Below, piece by piece: positions 60,600-64,000 of a stretch of DNA of 64,000 nucleotides. The position numbers and the translations under genes were made by a program. The notes under the pieces were generated by a model. The model ran no database searches, was not told where the DNA came from, and worked only from the letters and a program-made list of their open reading frames with translations. The first letter of the stretch is position 1. Each line of letters opens with the position of its first letter. Where the stretch lies: the NCBI RefSeq assembly GCF_024807845.1, contig NZ_JANUEQ010000004.1:1-64000 (forward strand), read 5' to 3'. The stretch is from Klebsiella sp. BIGb0407 (lineage in GTDB: Bacteria > Pseudomonadota > Gammaproteobacteria > Enterobacterales > Enterobacteriaceae).

Positions 60600-61052
60600 A
60601 TGACTGACAACAATACCGCATTAAAAAAGGCCGGCTTGAAAGTCACGCTTCCACGATTAAAAATCCTTGAAGTGTTACAAGAACCGGATAATCACCATGT
60701 CAGTGCGGAAGACTTGTATAAACGCCTGATTGACATGGGTGAAGAAATTGGGCTGGCTACAGTCTACCGTGTACTCAACCAGTTTGATGACGCAGGCATT
60801 GTCACCCGTCATAACTTTGAAGGTGGCAAGTCTGTTTTTGAACTGACCCAACAGCACCACCACGATCACCTGATCTGCCTTGACTGCGGAAAAGTGATCG
60901 AGTTCAGCGACGACTCCATTGAACTGCGTCAGCGCGAAATCGCTACCCGTCATGGTATTCGCCTGACTAACCATAGCCTTTATCTGTATGGTCACTGTGC
61001 GGAAGGCGACTGCCGTACTGACGAGCATGCTCACGATAATAGCGATAAATAA
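60600..61052 (+). CDS. fur: ferric uptake regulator Fur
   Basis: 150 residues. Winged helix about 10-80 (LKVTLPRLKILEVLQEPDNHHVSAEDLY, GLATVYRVLNQFDDAGIVTRH), metal-sensing and dimerisation domain with HHHDHLICLDCGKVIEF, CxxC zinc site and a second Cys pair in GHCAEGDCRTDEHAH. Represses iron-uptake genes when Fe2+ is available; the Fus island at 23199-31224 has a Fur-box-like site and is a likely target. Confidence 0.98.
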   Translation: MTDNNTALKKAGLKVTLPRLKILEVLQEPDNHHVSAEDLYKRLIDMGEEIGLATVYRVLNQFDDAGIVTRHNFEGGKSVFELTQQHHHDHLICLDCGKVIEFSDDSIELRQREIATRHGIRLTNHSLYLYGHCAEGDCRTDEHAHDNSDK

Positions 61053-61087
61053 TACTCAGAATGGCGTCATATTTCGCCATTCGACTT

Positions 61088-61135
61088 AAAATAAAACCGG
61101 TATTTTTCAATCACTGAAAGTTCCGGTTTTATTTT
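61088..61135 (+). terminator. fur terminator
   Basis: Perfect 13-bp outer stem AAAATAAAACCGG / CCGGTTTTATTTT with an inner TTTCA/TGAAA stem; 35 bp after the fur stop. T-rich descending arm. Confidence 0.75.
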
Positions 61136-61264
61136 AATCGTTTAACTACTCTTTCCTCTCTTTATTACGCTTCGTATTACTCCATATATGACTTTCCCTG
61201 TAACCTCTTAGCCAGGTATCGATTTGTTTATTCTGTTTTTTCAGTCAATGGGAATTGTCGCAAT

Positions 61265-61302
61265 AAAAAAGCCGCAGCGATATAAAATCGTTGCGGCTTT
61301 TT
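61265..61302. terminator. glnS terminator
   Basis: AAAAGCCGCAGCGAT pairs with ATCGTTGCGGCTTTT (one wobble) around loop ATAAA; T run on both strands. 25 bp after the glnS stop on the minus strand, and also able to stop fur read-through. Confidence 0.88.
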
Positions 61303-61327
61303 GACTTCAGGCTTCAGGGTAAGACGA

Positions 61328-62995
61328 TTACTCGCCTATTTTCGCCCAAGTATCACGCAGGCCTACAGTACGGTTAAACACCAGTTTATCGGCATTACTA
61401 TAACTGCTATCCACACAGAAATAGCCTTCACGTTCAAACTGATGAGGTTTACCTGGCTCAGCATTCTTCAGACTTGGTTCAGCAAACCCTTGCTTAATCA
61501 CTAATGACTCTGGATTAATAGTTGCGAGGAAATCTTCAGCTGTGCCCGGGTTTGCGACACTGAACAGACGATCGTATAAACGGATCTCGACCGGCAGGGC
61601 ATGTGCTGCGCTGACCCAGTGGATAACCCCTTTAACTTTACGACCGTCTTGCGGATCTTTGCTCAGTGTTTCTGAGTCATAAGAGCAATAGATAGTGGTA
61701 ATGTTGCCCTGTTCGTCTTTCTCCACACGTTCTGCTTTGATAACGTAAGCGTTACGCAGACGAACTTCTTTACCCAGCACCAGACGCTTATACTGTTTAT
61801 TCGCTTCCTCACGGAAGTCAGCCCGGTCGATATAAATCTCCTGGCTAAAGGGGACTTCACGGCTACCCATATCCGGGTTATTCGGGTGATTAGGCATAGT
61901 AATCAGCAACTCTTCCCCTTGCGGGTAGTTTTCGATAATCACTTTTACCGGGTCAAGAACCGCCATCGCACGCGGTGCGTTTTCGTTCAGATCGTCACGA
62001 ATACAAGACTCCAGAGAAGCCATTTCTACCGTGTTGTCTTGTTTGGTGACGCCAATACGTTTGCAGAATTCACGGATAGAAGCCGCAGTATAGCCACGAC
62101 GACGTAAACCTGAGATGGTTGGCATACGCGGATCGTCCCAGCCTTCAACAACCTTTTCCGTTACCAGCTGGTTCAGCTTACGCTTGGACATAATGGCATA
62201 TTCAAGATTAAGGCGAGAGAACTCATACTGACGAGGACGCGCCTCAATAGTGATGTTATCCAGCACCCAGTCATAGAGACGACGGTTATCCTGGAACTCC
62301 AGGGTACAAAGTGAATGGGTGATCCCTTCCAGCGCATCAGAAATGCAATGGGTAAAGTCGTACATCGGGTAGATGCACCACTTATTACCGGTCTGGTGGT
62401 GTTCAGCAAATTTCACCCGGTAGATAACCGGATCGCGCATAACAATAAACGGCGATGCCATATCAATTTTTGCACGCAGGCAGACGGTGCCTTCGGCAAA
62501 CTCACCGTTACGCATTTTTTCAAACAGCGCCAGGTTCTCTTCAACAGTGCGGTCACGATAAGGACTGTTTTTACCCGGGCTTGTCAGCGTACCGCGATAT
62601 TCACGGATTTGCTCTGGCGTCAGCTCATCGACATAGGCCAGGCCTTTATTGATTAACTCGATTGCATAGTTAAACAGCATATCGAAATAGTCAGAGGAAT
62701 AGCGCACGTCACCAGACCAATGGAAGCCCAGCCACTCGACATCGCGCTTAATTGACTCAACATACTCGATATCTTCTTTTACCGGGTTGGTGTCATCAAA
62801 ACGCAGATTACACTGACCGTTATAATCCTTTGCGATACCAAAGTTCAGGCAAATAGATTTCGCATGGCCGATGTGCAAATAGCCATTCGGCTCAGGCGGA
62901 AAGCGAGTACAAATCTCAGTATGCTTACCGGTCGCCAAGTCTTCATCGACTATCTGACGAATAAAGTTAGTTGGGCGGGCTTCAGCCTCACTCAT
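61328..62995 (-). CDS. glnS: glutaminyl-tRNA synthetase GlnS
   Basis: 555 residues from ATG 62995 ([19 protein letters not shown]); the longer frame upstream is spurious. Class I signatures HIGH (His41-His44 in YLHIGHAKS) and the KMSKS counterpart IMSKRKL near residue 269; two C-terminal beta-barrels for anticodon recognition. In E. coli chiPQ lies between fur and glnS; here only terminators do. Confidence 0.98.
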   Translation of the reverse strand: MSEAEARPTNFIRQIVDEDLATGKHTEICTRFPPEPNGYLHIGHAKSICLNFGIAKDYNGQCNLRFDDTNPVKEDIEYVESIKRDVEWLGFHWSGDVRYSSDYFDMLFNYAIELINKGLAYVDELTPEQIREYRGTLTSPGKNSPYRDRTVEENLALFEKMRNGEFAEGTVCLRAKIDMASPFIVMRDPVIYRVKFAEHHQTGNKWCIYPMYDFTHCISDALEGITHSLCTLEFQDNRRLYDWVLDNITIEARPRQYEFSRLNLEYAIMSKRKLNQLVTEKVVEGWDDPRMPTISGLRRRGYTAASIREFCKRIGVTKQDNTVEMASLESCIRDDLNENAPRAMAVLDPVKVIIENYPQGEELLITMPNHPNNPDMGSREVPFSQEIYIDRADFREEANKQYKRLVLGKEVRLRNAYVIKAERVEKDEQGNITTIYCSYDSETLSKDPQDGRKVKGVIHWVSAAHALPVEIRLYDRLFSVANPGTAEDFLATINPESLVIKQGFAEPSLKNAEPGKPHQFEREGYFCVDSSYSNADKLVFNRTVGLRDTWAKIGE

Positions 62996-63093
62996 TGCAG
63001 ATTCCTCACAGCATGATTTTTTCTTATTAACTACGTATGATCTTATAACCTGCTGCGGGAAACAACCTTTATGCCCTAAATAATTCAATTTGC

Positions 63094-63417
63094 TTATGAG
63101 AGTGACTCGACGACTGAACTTGCACCTTCAAAGCCGGTTAAATCCACATCAATCACAAACCAGGTATCACAGTGGGAATAGTCCGGACTGGCGGCATAGA
63201 ACATAAATCCGTCATCAACAATGTCTTCCACTGAATACGAGCCGCTCACTAACATATCTTCAATAACAGAGAGGATAGCCTCTTGGGCCATAACAGGTAT
63301 CTCTCGGGGTTCGCCCGCTGAAACACAACCATAATCGGCGTTGTCCAGTGCCGGAACACTGATACCATAAGCGATAGCGTTATCTTTTGGCGTTTCAACG
63401 CCGACTGAAAAAAGCAT
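63094..63417 (-). CDS. orphan HicB-like small protein
   Basis: 107 residues from ATG 63417, with GGAGGT 4 nt upstream. The N-terminal half [54 protein letters not shown] has the partially degraded RNase-H-like fold of HicB antitoxins. No HicA-type partner ORF exists on either side (glnS and nagE flank it), and no DNA-binding C-terminus is evident. Probably a domesticated or solitary member. Confidence 0.65.
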   Translation of the reverse strand: MLFSVGVETPKDNAIAYGISVPALDNADYGCVSAGEPREIPVMAQEAILSVIEDMLVSGSYSVEDIVDDGFMFYAASPDYSHCDTWFVIDVDLTGFEGASSVVESLS

Positions 63418-63534
63418 ACTGACCTCCAAATAGAAGGGTTCAAATCCCGATTTGCTCCCGCACTATACACAGATATACAGACGAAAATGCACTACAGGAA
63501 AAGTCAGGTTTATCTGTTTCTCCAGCCCAAAAAA

Positions 63535-63560
63535 AACGGCTGGCAAAAGCGCCAGCCGTT
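63535..63560 (-). terminator. nagE terminator
   Basis: Perfect 10-bp stem AACGGCTGGC / GCCAGCCGTT with a 6-nt loop, followed by a run of eight T on the minus strand; 28 bp after the nagE stop. Confidence 0.93.
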
Positions 63561-63587
63561 CGTTACTGCCTGCCCTTTCGGGCGATA

Positions 63588-64000
63588 TTATTTGCTTTTG
63601 ATTTCATACAGCGGGGTCTGACCTGCAACCACCACCGTACCGGCCTTAATCACCAGGCCTGCGAAATCATCGATATTGCTACAAACTACCGGGCTTATCA
63701 TGGAACGCGCATTGGCATTCAGGAACTCAAGATCCATTTCCAGTACCGGCTGGCCAGCAGCAACTTCTGCGCCTTCTTCAACCAGACGGGTGAATCCTTG
63801 TCCATTTAAAGCAACGGTATCAATACCCATGTGCACCACAATCTCAGCACCTTGCACTGTTTCAAGGCAGAATGCGTGGTTGGTATTGAAGATTTTAACA
63901 ATGGTACCCGCAGCAGGTGACACCACAGTTTTACCCGTAGGTTTAATTGCCACACCGTCACCGACAGCTTTGCTGGCGAAGGCTTCATCAGGAACCTGGT
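63588..64000 (-). CDS. nagE: PTS N-acetylglucosamine transporter NagE (3' end, partial)
   Basis: C-terminal about 137 residues of an open frame that continues past the right edge. This is an EIIA-Glc-type domain: GDGVAIKPTGKTVVSPAAGTIVKIF, phosphorylatable His in AEIVVHMGIDTVALNG, and GTVVVAGQTPLYEIKSK at the end. Position next to glnS identifies it as NagE, the fused EIICBA permease for GlcNAc. Only the A domain is visible. Confidence 0.9.
   Translation of the reverse strand, partial: QVPDEAFASKAVGDGVAIKPTGKTVVSPAAGTIVKIFNTNHAFCLETVQGAEIVVHMGIDTVALNGQGFTRLVEEGAEVAAGQPVLEMDLEFLNANARSMISPVVCSNIDDFAGLVIKAGTVVVAGQTPLYEIKSK

Noticed and set aside
61053-61327. chiPQ between fur and glnS as in E. 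coli
   Set aside because: Only 275 bp with two terminators lie here; the genes are absent, not hidden.

Overview
The window is chromosomal DNA of a member of the Enterobacteriaceae. Nearly every backbone protein is recognisable at full length as the Escherichia/Klebsiella/Enterobacter-type version, and the order tRNA-Lys, cpoB-pal-tolBARQ-ybgC, ybgE-cydXBA, sucDCBA-sdhBADC, gltA, nei, ybgI, phrB, ybfA, kdpFABCDE, pgm, seqA, ybfF, ybfE, fldA, fur, glnS, nagE is the E. coli order read in the opposite direction. I cannot name the species from sequence alone.

Region by region: (1) 1-523, minus-strand tRNA-Lys array ending in a duplicated tRNA-3'-end/terminator unit. (2) 689-6343, the Tol-Pal cell-envelope machine. 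(3) 6489-9632, the cytochrome bd-I oxidase operon with a long upstream control region. (4) 10252-11015, an apparently acquired TumE-type toxin with an HTH antitoxin. (5) 11173-22728, TCA cycle genes: 2-oxoglutarate dehydrogenase, succinyl-CoA synthetase and succinate dehydrogenase, divergent from citrate synthase. (6) 23199-31224, a four-gene island behind a Fur-box-like site: TonB homologue, TonB-dependent receptor, periplasmic M16 protease and ABC transporter. This matches the Fus (ferredoxin uptake) / YddA-YddB-PqqL iron-piracy system; the receptor gene is broken by one in-frame amber codon. (7) 31298-36816, DNA repair (nei, phrB), ybgI, a lipoprotein, a metallophosphoesterase and a 38-residue membrane protein. 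(8) 36931-40004, a scar region: decayed RNase Z (rbn) remnant, a benzoylformate-decarboxylase-like gene and a 645-bp IS3-family remnant with recognisable terminal inverted repeats.

(9) 40053-48450, ybfA and the complete Kdp high-affinity K+ system with its two-component regulator. (10) 48486-55893, an accessory block of small regulators and enzymes: half-size DMT transporter, HSL-type hydrolase, NTF2-like protein with TetR, CGNR regulator divergent from an alpha/beta-hydrolase and VOC pair, FtrA-like regulator divergent from a rhodanese, and a TSUP transporter. (11) 56014-64000, backbone genes pgm, seqA, ybfF, ybfE, fldA, fur, glnS, an orphan HicB-like gene and the 3' end of nagE, which runs off the window.

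Functionally, most of the window serves envelope integrity, aerobic/microaerobic respiration and the TCA cycle, potassium homeostasis and iron control (fldA-fur plus the Fus island). The places most worth a second look are the interrupted Fus receptor, the toxin-antitoxin pair, the tRNA-3'-end repeat, the decarboxylase whose second active-site histidine is replaced by tyrosine, and the small regulator/operator modules of region 10.
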